A stretch of DNA of 64,000 bases from Sinorhizobium meliloti 4H41 (GCF_000375585.1 NZ_AQWP01000006.1:1-64000), one strand, 5' to 3'. Shown: positions 1-8,775, numbered from the stretch's first letter. Program-made: numbers and translations. The notes: a model not told the origin generated them from the letters alone.

Positions 1-15
1 TAGAGTCTGTCAGGT

Positions 16-675
16 TTATGTTGAAACATATCCCGCATGCCTGAGATAGGCGGCGCATTCATGCGGGCTGAAGGCTTTGAGGACTTCGCCGAGGCGTCTC
101 CATGTCGCGTCGACGCTGCGCTCGTCGGATTTGCGCAGCAGGGTCTTCAGTTTGGCGAACATCATCTCGATCGGATTGAGGTCGGGGCTGTAAGGCGGCA
201 GGAAGAACAGATGGGCGCCGGCATCGCGGATGGCGTTGCGCGCAGGCTTGCCCTTATGGCTGCCGAGATTGTCAAGGATGACGATATCGCCGGGATTGAG
301 GGTTGGTGCCAGGCATTGCTCGACCCAGGCGGTGAAGGCAACGCCGTTGATCGGGCCATCGAGCACGAAGGGCGCGACGATGCGGTCGTGGCGCAGCCCG
401 GCGAGGAAGGTCAGCGTCTTCCAATGGCCATGCGGTATTCTGGCGAAAAGCGGCTGGCCGCGCTGACACCAGCCGCGGGTGCGCGTCATGTTGGTTTTGA
501 CCCAGGTTTCGTCGACGAACACCAGGCGGCGCGGATCAAGTCGATGTTGATGGGTCTTCCAGCGGCTTCGGAACCGCGCCACCTTCGGCCTGTCCTGTTC
601 GCTGGCGATCAGCGTTTTTTTTAAATGTCTTGCCTTCGCGGCGCAGGAAACGCCAAACGGTGTCGTGAGAGACAT
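16..675 (-). CDS. IS630 transposase, C-terminal DDE frame (OrfB)
   Basis: The catalytic half of the IS630 transposase. It shows the DDE triad: VFVDETW (first Asp), VILDNLGSHKG (second Asp) and NPIEMMFAKLK (Glu), with the family's PPYSPDLNPIE signature. It overlaps OrfA by 140 bp and lies in the +1 frame relative to it. The shared stretch contains the A8 run at 622-615. Loss of one A by transcriptional slippage, or a +1 ribosomal shift, would give a fused protein; a simple -1 shift hits a TAA at once. Its own ATG near 675 has no obvious ribosome-binding site, so I read it as expressed by frameshifting. Confidence 0.85.
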   Translation of the reverse strand: MSLTTPFGVSCAAKARHLKKTLIASEQDRPKVARFRSRWKTHQHRLDPRRLVFVDETWVKTNMTRTRGWCQRGQPLFARIPHGHWKTLTFLAGLRHDRIVAPFVLDGPINGVAFTAWVEQCLAPTLNPGDIVILDNLGSHKGKPARNAIRDAGAHLFFLPPYSPDLNPIEMMFAKLKTLLRKSDERSVDATWRRLGEVLKAFSPHECAAYLRHAGYVST

Positions 676-961
676 CGATCCCGGCCGCCTTCAGATCGGC
701 GGCAAGCGCCCGCACCGTCCAATCGGGCTTGGCCGCCAGCCGACGGTGAACCTCATCGGCCGCCGCGCCCCGCAGCATCGGTTTGACATGGCCACCCATC
801 TTGGCCGGCGCCAAACCGCGGCCGGACCGGTCGAGCTGGCCGATCCGCACCGCCGTCGCCGCTGATATTCCAAAGCGCAACGCTGCCGCCCGCACCGTCA
901 TGCCTCCTGCCAAGGCGTCGGCGACGCGCTGGCGTAAATCAAGAGAAAGAGGTCGCGCCAT
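536..961 (-). CDS. IS630 transposase, N-terminal frame (OrfA)
   Basis: A 141-residue helix-turn-helix protein, the DNA-binding half of an IS630 transposase. It begins MARPLSLDLRQRV, the usual IS630 start, and carries winged-helix segments such as AALRFGISAATAVRI and a second HTH near its end. The ATG at 961 is preferred over upstream methionines because it matches the family start; a second ATG lies one codon upstream at 964. A run of eight A (minus strand, 622-615) lies in the overlap with the DDE frame. OrfA alone lacks the catalytic triad, so a functional transposase needs frame change at or near this run. Confidence 0.85.
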   Translation of the reverse strand: MARPLSLDLRQRVADALAGGMTVRAAALRFGISAATAVRIGQLDRSGRGLAPAKMGGHVKPMLRGAAADEVHRRLAAKPDWTVRALAADLKAAGIDVSHDTVWRFLRREGKTFKKNADRQRTGQAEGGAVPKPLEDPSTST

Positions 962-988
962 CATTGCTGGCCTCCTCACCAGCAATGA
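961..988 (-). promoter_or_regulatory. Hairpin enclosing the transposase translation start
   Basis: Two perfect 10-base arms (961-970 and 979-988) enclose an 8-base loop that holds the purine-rich TGAGGAGG ribosome-binding site. The start codon region lies in the 3' arm. Folding of the mRNA would occlude initiation. Inhibitory leader hairpins of this kind are known in IS10 and IS50, where they limit expression from read-through transcripts. Confidence 0.6.
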
Positions 989-1078
989 TCTTGAATCACA
1001 ATCGCAGCAAAAAGGGAATCCCGGTTCGATTCAGCTTAAGGCTGACCGACTCTAGCGACGCGATGGCCCCCAAATCCG

Positions 1079-1232
1079 GCCTGCCGGCCACCTTCTCCCC
1101 GCAGGCGGGGCGAAGGGGACTCGCGGAGCCCTCCGCCTCACTTGCGACCCGCTGAGAGGATTGGGACGCAGCCGCTTGCCCCTTCTCCCCGTCAAGAAGG
1201 GGAGAAGGTCGCGGCAGCGGGATGAGGGGCGG
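1079..1232. repeat. RIME-like rhizobial intergenic palindromic repeat
   Basis: Contains two inverted modules built on CCTTCTCCCC and GGGGAGAAGG or close variants (about 1090-1120 and 1180-1207), the hallmark of RIME-type mosaic repeats of Rhizobium and Sinorhizobium. It occupies the gap between the IS element and the ABC transporter gene and runs into the 3' end of that gene. Confidence 0.7.
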
Positions 1233-2343
1233 CGCGAGGCGTAATTTGGGCGTCCAATTGCGCTCTTTTGGGTTCGAGGCGCTTGTCCGTTTCCGCATCG
1301 AAGAGATGCAATTGCTTCGGGTCTATCGCCAGACCGATAAGCTCCCCGCCCGATGCAGCGGAGCGTCCGGTCTCCACGACCATGAGTTCCGGCTGGGTCG
1401 CCGAAGTTATGTAGGTGGCCGAGCCGGTCGACTCCACGACGCCGACGGGAATGTCGAAGGCACCCTGCCCCGCGCCGACGATGCGGATGTGTTCGGGCCG
1501 AATGCCGACCGTGACCGCCGCCCCCGGCGGAACCGGGTCGATGAGCGAGAGCCTCGCTTTTGTTGCGCCGAGGTCCAGAGCCAGGTGGCCGCCGTCGTCC
1601 TGCACGACCGCGGGGATGAAGTTCATCGCCGGCGAGCCGATGAACCCGGCAACGAAGCGGTTGGCCGGCCTGTCGTAAAGATCGAGCGGGCGGCCCTGCT
1701 GCTCGATGACGCCATCGCGCATGACGACGACATGGTCCGCCATGGTCATTGCCTCGATCTGATCGTGCGTCACATAGACGGAGGTCGCCCCCAGCCGGTC
1801 GTGCAGCGCCCGGATCTCCTTGCGCATATGCACGCGCAGCGCCGCATCGAGATTGGACAAGGGCTCGTCGAAGAGGAATGCCTTGGGATGGCGGATGATG
1901 GCGCGGCTCATCGCGACCCGCTGGCGTTGCCCGCCCGAAAGTTCGCGAGGATAGCGCTTCATGAGATGGGAAAGGCCGGTGGTCGTCGCCACCTCGGCCG
2001 CCGCCTTCAATGCGTCGGCCTTTTTCACGCCGCGTATGCGCAGGCTGTAGGTCAGGTTCTCCTCCACCGTCATATGGGGGTAGAGCGCATAGGACTGGAA
2101 GACCATTGCGACGTCGCGCTTGCGCGGCGGAACGTCGTTCATCCGCGCCCCCGCGATCTTCATCTCACCGGCAGAAATCTTCTCGAGCCCGGCCAATGAC
2201 CGCAGGAGCGTGGACTTGCCGCAGCCGGAAGGCCCGACAAGGGCGACGAAGGTCCCCTCCTCTATCGCGAGATCGATGTCCTTGAGTGCGTGGTAGGAAC
2301 CGTAGAACTTGTTGACGCCGTTGAGCTCGATCTGAAGGGTCAT
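1192..2343 (-). CDS. CUT1 sugar ABC transporter ATP-binding protein (MalK/UgpC type)
   Basis: 383 residues. Cytoplasmic ATPase that powers the two permeases encoded just upstream. Walker [10 protein letters not shown] at residues 37-45, ABC signature LSGGQ at 135-139, Walker B FLFDE ending at Glu160, H-loop His193, then a MalK-type C-terminal regulatory/OB domain. The ATG at 2343 overlaps the permease stop as ATGA, indicating translational coupling. The last residues (rich in Pro, Ala and His, ending TFSPS) come from the adjoining RIME-like repeat, so the native C-terminus has probably been replaced. Substrate unknown; the operon's enzymes suggest a sugar or polyol. Confidence 0.9.
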   Translation of the reverse strand: MTLQIELNGVNKFYGSYHALKDIDLAIEEGTFVALVGPSGCGKSTLLRSLAGLEKISAGEMKIAGARMNDVPPRKRDVAMVFQSYALYPHMTVEENLTYSLRIRGVKKADALKAAAEVATTTGLSHLMKRYPRELSGGQRQRVAMSRAIIRHPKAFLFDEPLSNLDAALRVHMRKEIRALHDRLGATSVYVTHDQIEAMTMADHVVVMRDGVIEQQGRPLDLYDRPANRFVAGFIGSPAMNFIPAVVQDDGGHLALDLGATKARLSLIDPVPPGAAVTVGIRPEHIRIVGAGQGAFDIPVGVVESTGSATYITSATQPELMVVETGRSAASGGELIGLAIDPKQLHLFDAETDKRLEPKRAQLDAQITPRAAPHPAAATFSPS

Positions 2344-3167
2344 TTGAGGGCTCCTGAAGTGAGGCCGGAAACGATGCGGCGCTGCAAGAGGATGAAAGCG
2401 GCAAGGATGGGCGTCACATAGATCGTGGCATAGGCCATGATATTGTTCCATTCATTGGTGTTCGGGCCCATGAAGGTGTTGAGGCCAACGCTTGCGGGCT
2501 GCAGCTCGACGGCCTGGATCATCGATTTCGAATAGACGAATTCGCCGAAGGCCTGCATGAAGATCAGGATCGCGCTGACGAGAATGCCGTTGCGGGCGAG
2601 CGGCAGCACGATGTTGAAGAAGGCGCCGATGCGCGAATTGCCGTCGACGAGCGCTGCCTCTTCGAGCTCCATCGGCACGCTCATGAAGGTTGCGCGGACG
2701 AGAACCACGAAGAAGGGCATGCTCTTGGCAGCGATCGCCAGGATCACGGCAAGACGCGGCGTATCGAGGAGGCCCACTTGCGAGAAGCCGACGAAAATCG
2801 GCGTCACCATCAGGGAAGCGGGCAACACCTGCAGCATCAGGATGAGGAACAGGCCGATGTCCACCCAGACGTTGCGATAGCGCGCGAGCACATAGGCACA
2901 GCCGACGCCGAGCACGGCGATCAGCGCCACCGAGCCGAAAGCGATGACGAGCGAATTCCAGAGATACCGCGCCATGTTGCGGCTCTCCCAGACGAAGGCG
3001 TAGATGCTCCATTGCGGCTCGCTCGGCCAGAATTTCGGCGGGGTCGCAAACATCGCCGAGCCGGTCTTCAGGGCGGTGATGTACATCCAGTAGAGCGGGA
3101 AGAGATAGATGGCGGCGAGCACGAGCGCGACAGCCAGCATCAACCGGTTGCGGAAAGTGTCACTCAT
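2340..3167 (-). CDS. CUT1 sugar ABC transporter permease (MalG type)
   Basis: 275 residues with six predicted membrane segments. The EAA loop that contacts the ATPase lies near residues 170-190 (EEAALVDGNSRIGAF, then LPL). It ends with the SGLTSGALK tail common to MalG-type permeases. The start at 3167 overlaps the stop of the preceding permease by 4 bp, and its own stop overlaps the ATPase start by 4 bp, so the three are tightly coupled. Confidence 0.92.
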   Translation of the reverse strand: MSDTFRNRLMLAVALVLAAIYLFPLYWMYITALKTGSAMFATPPKFWPSEPQWSIYAFVWESRNMARYLWNSLVIAFGSVALIAVLGVGCAYVLARYRNVWVDIGLFLILMLQVLPASLMVTPIFVGFSQVGLLDTPRLAVILAIAAKSMPFFVVLVRATFMSVPMELEEAALVDGNSRIGAFFNIVLPLARNGILVSAILIFMQAFGEFVYSKSMIQAVELQPASVGLNTFMGPNTNEWNNIMAYATIYVTPILAAFILLQRRIVSGLTSGALK

Positions 3168-4066
3168 CCTCTGACCTCATGACGCGTCGAGCGGACATAG
3201 ACGACGGAGGCGAACATCACGAAGACGATCATGATGACCGAGATCGTCGCGCCCTTGGCAAAATCATACTGACGGAAGGAAAGGTCCCAGGCCCAGTATT
3301 GCGTGACATTGGACGTGTTGTTCGGTCCTCCGGACGTGATGGCGGCGAAGAGATCGAACTGCTGCAAAGTGAAGATGAGCCCCAGCGCGATAATGGCACC
3401 GATCGTCGAGCGCATCATCGGCAGAGTGATCGTCCAGAAGCGCTGGAACGCATTGGCACCGTCGAGCTCGGCCGCCTCGTAGAGGTCCTTCGGAATACCT
3501 GACAGGCCGACCGATAGCAGGATCATGTTGAATGAGGTGCCGAGCCAGATATTGGCGATGATCACGGCCCAGAGCGAATAGTTCGGGTCCGAACGCCAGA
3601 AGATGTTGCCGGAAATCACGCCTGTTTCCCGCAGCAGAAAATTGAGGACGCCGAAATCGCCGGAGAGAATCCAGTTCCAGATGGCGCCGACAACGAGGCC
3701 CGGCATGACCCAGGAGACGAGGAAGAGACCGCGCAGCCACGACGCACCGGGGAAATTGACCCAGAAGAAGAGCGCGAGACCGAAGCCTATGAGGAACTGT
3801 CCGGCGATCGAGGCGGTCACGAAGATGGCCGTGTTGAGGAGAATGGGCCAGGTTTCGGGTTGAGCGAAAAGGTCGATATAATTCTTGAAGCCCACGAACG
3901 GCCGCGTAAAGCTGCCGAGGCTGAACATGTCGACTTCCTGGAAGCTCATCACGACATTGTAGACAAGCGGCAGCCCGGAGAGGATGAACAGGAATGCGAG
4001 CGGCAAGCTCACAAGACCGATATCGAAGCCCCTGCCATCCGTTATGCTCGATAGAATTCTTTTCAT
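3164..4066 (-). CDS. CUT1 sugar ABC transporter permease (MalF type)
   Basis: 300 residues with six predicted membrane segments. EAA loop near residues 197-216 (YEAAELDGANAFQRFW, then TLP). It follows the binding-protein gene after a 114-bp gap that contains a GC-rich hairpin (4117-4139). It pairs with the MalG-type permease encoded next to form the membrane channel. Confidence 0.92.
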   Translation of the reverse strand: MKRILSSITDGRGFDIGLVSLPLAFLFILSGLPLVYNVVMSFQEVDMFSLGSFTRPFVGFKNYIDLFAQPETWPILLNTAIFVTASIAGQFLIGFGLALFFWVNFPGASWLRGLFLVSWVMPGLVVGAIWNWILSGDFGVLNFLLRETGVISGNIFWRSDPNYSLWAVIIANIWLGTSFNMILLSVGLSGIPKDLYEAAELDGANAFQRFWTITLPMMRSTIGAIIALGLIFTLQQFDLFAAITSGGPNNTSNVTQYWAWDLSFRQYDFAKGATISVIMIVFVMFASVVYVRSTRHEVRG

Positions 4067-4116
4067 TGGCGATCACCTGTCCCTTGGGCCGAGTCTCGCG
4101 CGGCCTGTGCAGCGGC

Positions 4117-4139
4117 GACCCCGGCCGAAGCCGGGGATC
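4117..4139 (-). terminator. Intercistronic stem-loop after the binding-protein gene
   Basis: CCCCGGC and GCCGGGG arms around a CGAA tetraloop, with GA/TC extensions. There is no T-run, so it is more likely an attenuator or 3' mRNA-stabilising structure than a full terminator. It would favour more binding protein than permease. Confidence 0.5.
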
Positions 4140-4180
4140 GCCTCTCTCGGGAGAAAATCCTGGGCGGATCGTCGCGACAA

Positions 4181-5413
4181 TCAGCCGAGAACCGCCTTTA
4201 TCTTCTCGGCCGCCTGGTCGAGCGCTTCCTTGGAGCTCATCTGCCCGGTAAGCGCCGCCTGGATGGCGTCCTGAATGGCTTTGGAGATCTTCGGCCACGC
4301 GGGATGGGGGCCGCGGGGCTTCGCATATTTCAGCTGTTCCACGAAGACCTGGAGTGCCGCGTCCTTTTTCGGCTCGCCGGTTGCCGGAATGGCGATGTCG
4401 GAGCGCGGCGGCAGTTGTCCGAAGTCCTTGAACATCCGGTCGTCCTGAGAAACGAAATATTCGAGAACCTTGAAGGCTTCTTCCGGATGCTCGGTATTTG
4501 CGAAGACCGCCCAGTTGAAATCGCCCATGGCCGAAGAGCGTTCGGCGCCGACTTCCGGTACGGGCAGCAGCGCCACGCCCCAATCGAACTTCGCTTCCTC
4601 GAGCATGCGATCGATTTCCCAGGGGCCGGAGATCGCCATGGCCGCGTTGCCGGAATTGAAAGTACCGGTGGCGTCCCATTGGCTACGCGTCAGCGTGTCC
4701 GGCGAGGCGAGCTTCTCGTCGATGATCGTTTTCCAGACGTCGAGCGCCTTGACCGCGCCCTCGGCGTTGATGTTGTCGTAACCGCCACCGGCCATCTGCG
4801 CCCAGGGCAGGAACTGGAATGTCCCCTCCTCGTTGGCTTTGGCTGAGAAGGTGATGCCGTAGACGTTCTGAGACGGGTCGGTCAGCTTGCGCGCCGCCTC
4901 GACGAGTTCGTCCCAAGTTTGCGGGGGCTTGTTCGGGTCCAGGCCCTTCGCCTTGAACATGTCCTTGTTGTAGTAAAGGGCGATCGTGTTGGTGGCCTTT
5001 GGAATGCCGTAATATTTGCCGTCCCAGGTCACCGAGGCGAGAGGCCCCTTGAAGTAGTTCTCCGGCTTGACGATTGAGGACTTCGCGATCATCTCGCTCA
5101 GATCGAGAAATGCACCGCGGGACGCAAAGAGCGCGTGTTCGGGATTGTCGACAGCAATGATGTCCGGCGCCTGCCCCGTCGAATAGGCCCGCATGGCTTC
5201 GCTGACCACGTCGTCGAACTGGATTTGCCGATATTCCACTTTAATACCGGTGTTCAGCTTGTTGAAATCCTTTATCAAGTTAGGCGCCGGTTGGATGTCC
5301 CGGTCGAGCGACCAGACGCTGATCGTGACGTCCTCGGCGCTTGCCGAAAACGCCGGCAGGGAAACACTGGCAAGGGCGAACGCGCCCAGCATTGCAAATT
5401 TACGGATACCCAT
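4181..5413 (-). CDS. CUT1 sugar ABC transporter substrate-binding protein
   Basis: 410 residues. Periplasmic family 1 solute-binding protein. A Sec signal peptide covers about residues 1-26, with cleavage after FSASA, followed by the mature start [13 protein letters not shown]. The ATG at 5413 has a strong AGGAGGA ribosome-binding site; an upstream in-frame methionine lacks one. Repeated Trp and aromatic residues fit carbohydrate binding. Lies between the isomerase and permease genes of the LacI-controlled operon. Confidence 0.9.
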   Translation of the reverse strand: MGIRKFAMLGAFALASVSLPAFSASAEDVTISVWSLDRDIQPAPNLIKDFNKLNTGIKVEYRQIQFDDVVSEAMRAYSTGQAPDIIAVDNPEHALFASRGAFLDLSEMIAKSSIVKPENYFKGPLASVTWDGKYYGIPKATNTIALYYNKDMFKAKGLDPNKPPQTWDELVEAARKLTDPSQNVYGITFSAKANEEGTFQFLPWAQMAGGGYDNINAEGAVKALDVWKTIIDEKLASPDTLTRSQWDATGTFNSGNAAMAISGPWEIDRMLEEAKFDWGVALLPVPEVGAERSSAMGDFNWAVFANTEHPEEAFKVLEYFVSQDDRMFKDFGQLPPRSDIAIPATGEPKKDAALQVFVEQLKYAKPRGPHPAWPKISKAIQDAIQAALTGQMSSKEALDQAAEKIKAVLG

Positions 5414-5476
5414 GGACTCCTCCTCTTTCGGGTTTTTCCGCAGCCGGCGCCCCCCGTGCCGGCCGTCGGGCATGTC

Positions 5477-6379
5477 TCAGGCCGGATCGGCGACGAAGTC
5501 GCCGCCGCGGCAGCCTTTCAGATAATTCAGAGCGTGCACCTGGCCCGTCATTTCCAGCGCATCGCGATATACCGGGTCATGCCAGCCTTCGATGTCGATC
5601 GAACCGGACCAGCCGGCAACCCGGAGTTCCGAGATGATGTCGGTCCAATTGCTGTCGCCGAACCCGGGCGTGCGCATGAAGACGAACTTCTCCTTGCCGA
5701 AGATGCCGTGCTCGCGGATGACGTCCCAGCGGATCGTCGCGTCCTTGCCGTGCACATGGAAGATCTTGTGCGCCCATTTGCGGATCTGCGGCAGCGGATC
5801 GATCAGATAGACCATCTGGTGGCAAGGCTCCCACTCCAGGCCGATGTTATCGTCCGGCGTCTCGTTGAAGATGAGTTCCCAGGCGTCCGGATTGTGAGCG
5901 ATGTTCCAGTCGCCGGTCGCCCAGTTGCCGTCCATGGCGCAGTTCTCGAAGGCGATCTTTACGCCCTTGTCGGCGGCGCGCTGGGCGAGCTCGCGCCAGA
6001 CCTTGCGGTAGCGCGGCAGGCTGTCGGTCAGCGGCCGGTTGCGGATGCGTCCGGTAAAGCCGGCGACGCATGTCGCGCCGAAATGGTGAGCGTTGTCGAT
6101 GCAGTCCTTCCAGCCCTGCAGGCTCTGGAGGTCGATGTCGGTCTCCTCCAGCGGATTGCCGAACATGCCGAGCGTCGAGATCGTGATGTCGCGGTCGCCG
6201 ATCGCCTCACGGCAGCGCTTGCCGAGCTCGGCAAGATCCTGGCCGTTGGTGGTCTGCCAGAAGAAGGGTTCGAAGCTTTCGAAACCCAGATCGGCGATCT
6301 CGCCTATGCGCTTCGCGGCTTCGCCCTTTGTGGCGCTGATCATGGTGCCGACGCGGATGGATTTGGCTGGATTGCTCAT
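5477..6379 (-). CDS. Sugar phosphate isomerase/epimerase family protein (TIM barrel)
   Basis: 300 residues of the xylose isomerase-like TIM-barrel superfamily. Likely metal-binding and catalytic segments are AFENCAMDGNW, GLEWEPCHQ, FHVHGKD and DIEGWHDP, whose Glu and His residues alternate at strand ends as in this family. The ATG at 6379 is chosen because GTGAGG lies 6 bases upstream; a GTG at 6391 is possible. Placed between the oxidoreductase and the binding protein, it probably isomerises or epimerises the keto-intermediate of the imported substrate. The exact reaction cannot be told. Confidence 0.8.
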   Translation of the reverse strand: MSNPAKSIRVGTMISATKGEAAKRIGEIADLGFESFEPFFWQTTNGQDLAELGKRCREAIGDRDITISTLGMFGNPLEETDIDLQSLQGWKDCIDNAHHFGATCVAGFTGRIRNRPLTDSLPRYRKVWRELAQRAADKGVKIAFENCAMDGNWATGDWNIAHNPDAWELIFNETPDDNIGLEWEPCHQMVYLIDPLPQIRKWAHKIFHVHGKDATIRWDVIREHGIFGKEKFVFMRTPGFGDSNWTDIISELRVAGWSGSIDIEGWHDPVYRDALEMTGQVHALNYLKGCRGGDFVADPA

Positions 6380-6392
6380 CAGATGCCTCACT

Positions 6393-7424
6393 TCAGATTG
6401 TCACGCGTTGCCGGGTGCGGGCGCTTTCGATCGCCGCAAAGACCATGGCAAGGCTGTTGATATTGTCGTCGCCCGCCGTCTCCGGCTTGGTGCCGGATCG
6501 GACCGCAGCGACGAAATCGGCGATGACGCTGGCATGCCCGTGCGTCTCAAGCGGATCGGCTGGTTCGGGAACTTCGACCGGTACGAGTGGACGGAAGAAG
6601 CCCTCGCTGCCGGCGACACGGTTGGCGCTCAGCGCCTCGGCGCCATCCCAGAGCAGCGTGCCCTTGGTGCCGATGATCCGCCACTCGCTTTCCCAGCTCG
6701 TATTGGCCCCTTCGGCACACCAGGAACCGCGATAGGTGAAGGTCACATCGTCCGAAAGCTCGAATATCGCGGTGGCCGCCGCGCCGTGCGCGTACCAGGA
6801 GCCCTGCGGGTTTTCTTCGTGGCAATATACGGCGAGCGGCGTCTTGTCGGCGATGAACCGGGCGGCATCGAAGGTGTGGATCGCCATGTCGAGAAGCAGC
6901 ACATGCTCCATCTCTTCGCGAAAACCACCGAAATGCGCGCCGATGAAGAAGTCGCAATGGATGCTCGTCAGATCGCCGATCGCGCCGCTTTCGATAAAGC
7001 GGCGGATGCGGCGTATGCCGGAGATGAAGCGGCGATTCTGCACGATTGCATGGATCCTGCCCGCATTCCTGGCGAGTTCGATCAGCTCGCGGCCGGCCTC
7101 GAGTGAGCTCGCCATCGGCTTTTCGCTCAACACGTGACAGCCGTGCCTGAGCGCGGTGGCGACCACGTCGCGGCGCGCCGTCGGTACGACAATGTCGAAG
7201 AGGATGTCGGGTGCCGCCTCCGTCAACACGCTATCTAGGTCCGAACCGATAACGGCGTCTTCGATCTCGAACTCCGCCGCGAGCGCACGAGCCGCTTCCG
7301 GGTTCACGTCGACAAGCCCGACGATCCGGATTGCCGACTGGAGTTCGCGGTCCGCGGCGATCGCCTTGAGCCAACCTTTGGCCATAGCTCCGCACCCGCA
7401 CAGAACTGCGCGCAAAATCACCAT
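6393..7424 (-). CDS. Gfo/Idh/MocA family oxidoreductase
   Basis: 343 residues. N-terminal Rossmann fold with the nucleotide motif CGCGAMAKG near residues 9-17, the family's EKP motif (LSEKPMASS), and a C-terminal substrate domain with DMAIHTFDAARF. These enzymes oxidise sugars or polyols with NAD(P). First gene of the minus-strand operon; the ATG at 7424 follows GGAGGAGA. The LacI operator and promoter lie directly upstream. Likely acts first on the imported sugar, with the isomerase next. Confidence 0.85.
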   Translation of the reverse strand: MVILRAVLCGCGAMAKGWLKAIAADRELQSAIRIVGLVDVNPEAARALAAEFEIEDAVIGSDLDSVLTEAAPDILFDIVVPTARRDVVATALRHGCHVLSEKPMASSLEAGRELIELARNAGRIHAIVQNRRFISGIRRIRRFIESGAIGDLTSIHCDFFIGAHFGGFREEMEHVLLLDMAIHTFDAARFIADKTPLAVYCHEENPQGSWYAHGAAATAIFELSDDVTFTYRGSWCAEGANTSWESEWRIIGTKGTLLWDGAEALSANRVAGSEGFFRPLVPVEVPEPADPLETHGHASVIADFVAAVRSGTKPETAGDDNINSLAMVFAAIESARTRQRVTI

Positions 7425-7464
7425 TCTCCTCCCGCAAACCTGCGTTTCCGGCTTGTTTCAGCCA

Positions 7465-7480
7465 CCGTAAACGTTTACGG
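7465..7480. promoter_or_regulatory. LacI-family operator (perfect palindrome)
   Basis: CCGTAAACGTTTACGG is a perfect 16-bp palindrome with the central CG pair typical of LacI/GalR operators. It lies in the divergent gap between the transporter operon and the lacI-type gene, immediately downstream of the operon's -10 box, so a bound repressor would block initiation. Confidence 0.8.
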
Positions 7481-7509
7481 AACTATGCGGACTTTCCGAA
7501 ACATGTCAA
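7481..7509 (-). promoter_or_regulatory. Sigma70-type promoter of the LacI-controlled operon
   Basis: On the minus strand TTGACA (7509-7504), a 17-bp spacer and ATAGTT (7486-7481). The operator palindrome at 7480-7465 begins right after the -10 box. The gene start is at 7424. Confidence 0.65.
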
Positions 7510-7646
7510 TAGGGATTCGGAAATCCGGGTCGGTGCCGGGAATGGCGGGCTGCTTATGGCCACCTGCCCGGTTCAACTGCACAGTATCTCGCTCGTGTCG
7601 ATTGCCGGTCGATGTGACCGGTGACCAGAGAGGAAAAGCGCTTCGC

Positions 7647-8696
7647 ATGAAGGGAATTCGGCGCCTGGCGCAACATCTCGATATTTCGATCGGAACCGTT
7701 TCGCGCGCACTGAACGGCCGCCCCGACGTCAACGAGGAGACGCGCAGGCGTGTCCTGGAGGCGGCTGAAAGGCTCGGCTATGTGGCGAACCAGTCCGGCC
7801 GCAGCCTGAGGCAGGGCACCACCAACATCATCGGGTTCATGATGCAGACCGGAACGGAGATCACCGGCCAGGGCGACACGTTCTTCATGAGCGTCTTCGA
7901 CGGCGTGCAGGCGGTTTTCGCCAGGCACAAGCTCGACCTCGTTGCCCTGCTCTGCTCGTCGGAGGAAGATCCGACCGATTACCTGCGCCGCGTCGTCGCG
8001 CGCGGTTTTGCCGACGGGTTGATTCTTTCGGCAACGCGGCGCCACGATCCGCGCATAGAGTTTCTGGCCGAACGCAATATCCCCTTCGTAACGCTCGGCC
8101 GAAGCCTGACGGATGCCGGCCGCCCCTGGCTCGACCTCGATTTCGAGGGGATGGCGCAGATCGCCATCGACCGTCTGGTCGCGCGCGGACATCGCCGCAT
8201 CGCGGTCACCCGTCCGCACGACGATGCCAACCTCGGCTACATCTTCGTCGACCGTTGCCGAGAAGCGCTTGCCGCGCATGGCCTTCCCTTGGAGGAAGAG
8301 TTGATCTTCCGATCGACGCCGAACGAGACCGGCGGCTATCAGATCGCGCGCGAACTCCTGGCGCTCGAGGATCGACCGACGGCGGCCCTGCTCGTCAATG
8401 AGACGATTGCCATCGGTTTCTACCAGGGCCTCTCCGAAGCGGGCGTCAGGCCCGGCCGCGACATCGCGGTGATCGGACGCTACAGTCCGCATGCACACTT
8501 TCTCTCGCCGCCGCTCACCTGCTTTCGCTTGTCGCTGCGCAACCTCGGCATAGCGCTTGCCGAAACGCTTCTGTCGACGATGCCTGCCTTCAAGCAGCAT
8601 TATCCGCAAGCGCCGGCAAACGCAGTCTGGCCGATGGAACTGGTCGAGGGCGAGAGCGACGGCTTTCTCGTCAATGGCGACGAAAGTCGTGGCTGA
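7647..8696 (+). CDS. LacI-family transcriptional regulator
   Basis: 349 residues. N-terminal helix-turn-helix (LAQHLDISIGTVSRALNG, about residues 6-23), hinge region, then a periplasmic-binding-protein-like sugar-sensing domain. The ATG at 7647 is preferred because the HTH begins right after it and AGAGGAAAA lies upstream; earlier in-frame starts would put unrelated sequence before the HTH and overlap the operator region. Divergent from the transporter/oxidoreductase operon and probably its repressor, acting at 7465-7480 and perhaps autoregulating. Confidence 0.9.
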   Translation: MKGIRRLAQHLDISIGTVSRALNGRPDVNEETRRRVLEAAERLGYVANQSGRSLRQGTTNIIGFMMQTGTEITGQGDTFFMSVFDGVQAVFARHKLDLVALLCSSEEDPTDYLRRVVARGFADGLILSATRRHDPRIEFLAERNIPFVTLGRSLTDAGRPWLDLDFEGMAQIAIDRLVARGHRRIAVTRPHDDANLGYIFVDRCREALAAHGLPLEEELIFRSTPNETGGYQIARELLALEDRPTAALLVNETIAIGFYQGLSEAGVRPGRDIAVIGRYSPHAHFLSPPLTCFRLSLRNLGIALAETLLSTMPAFKQHYPQAPANAVWPMELVEGESDGFLVNGDESRG

Positions 8697-8744
8697 CATA
8701 AGCCTCGCCGCGGTGGATCATTTTACCGATCCGCAGGTTTGAAG

Positions 8745-8775
8745 CTTGCTGCATGATTCCTTAAATCCGAGCCGA
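8745..8775. repeat. Fragment of a Sinorhizobium intergenic repeat
   Basis: GCTGCATGATTCCTTAAATC resembles the left arm of the CTGCATG-TTT...AAA-CATGCAG palindrome found complete at 58754-58801. The right arm is missing. Recognition is by memory of the repeat family and by comparison with the other copy. Confidence 0.4.

Larger units (their letters stand above)
1..1054 (-). mobile_element. IS630-family insertion sequence, complete
   Basis: A complete element of about 1.05 kb bounded by TA dinucleotides (1-2 and 1053-1054), the target duplication typical of IS630/Tc1-mariner elements. The ends are imperfect inverted repeats: the left end reads TAGAGTCTGTCAG and the complement of the right end reads TAGAGTCGGTCAG, with weaker matching further in. 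It carries a two-frame transposase on the minus strand (helix-turn-helix frame, then DDE frame). Both ends and both frames are intact, so it may still be active. The window begins exactly at the element's end, so its outer left flank is not visible. Confidence 0.9.
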
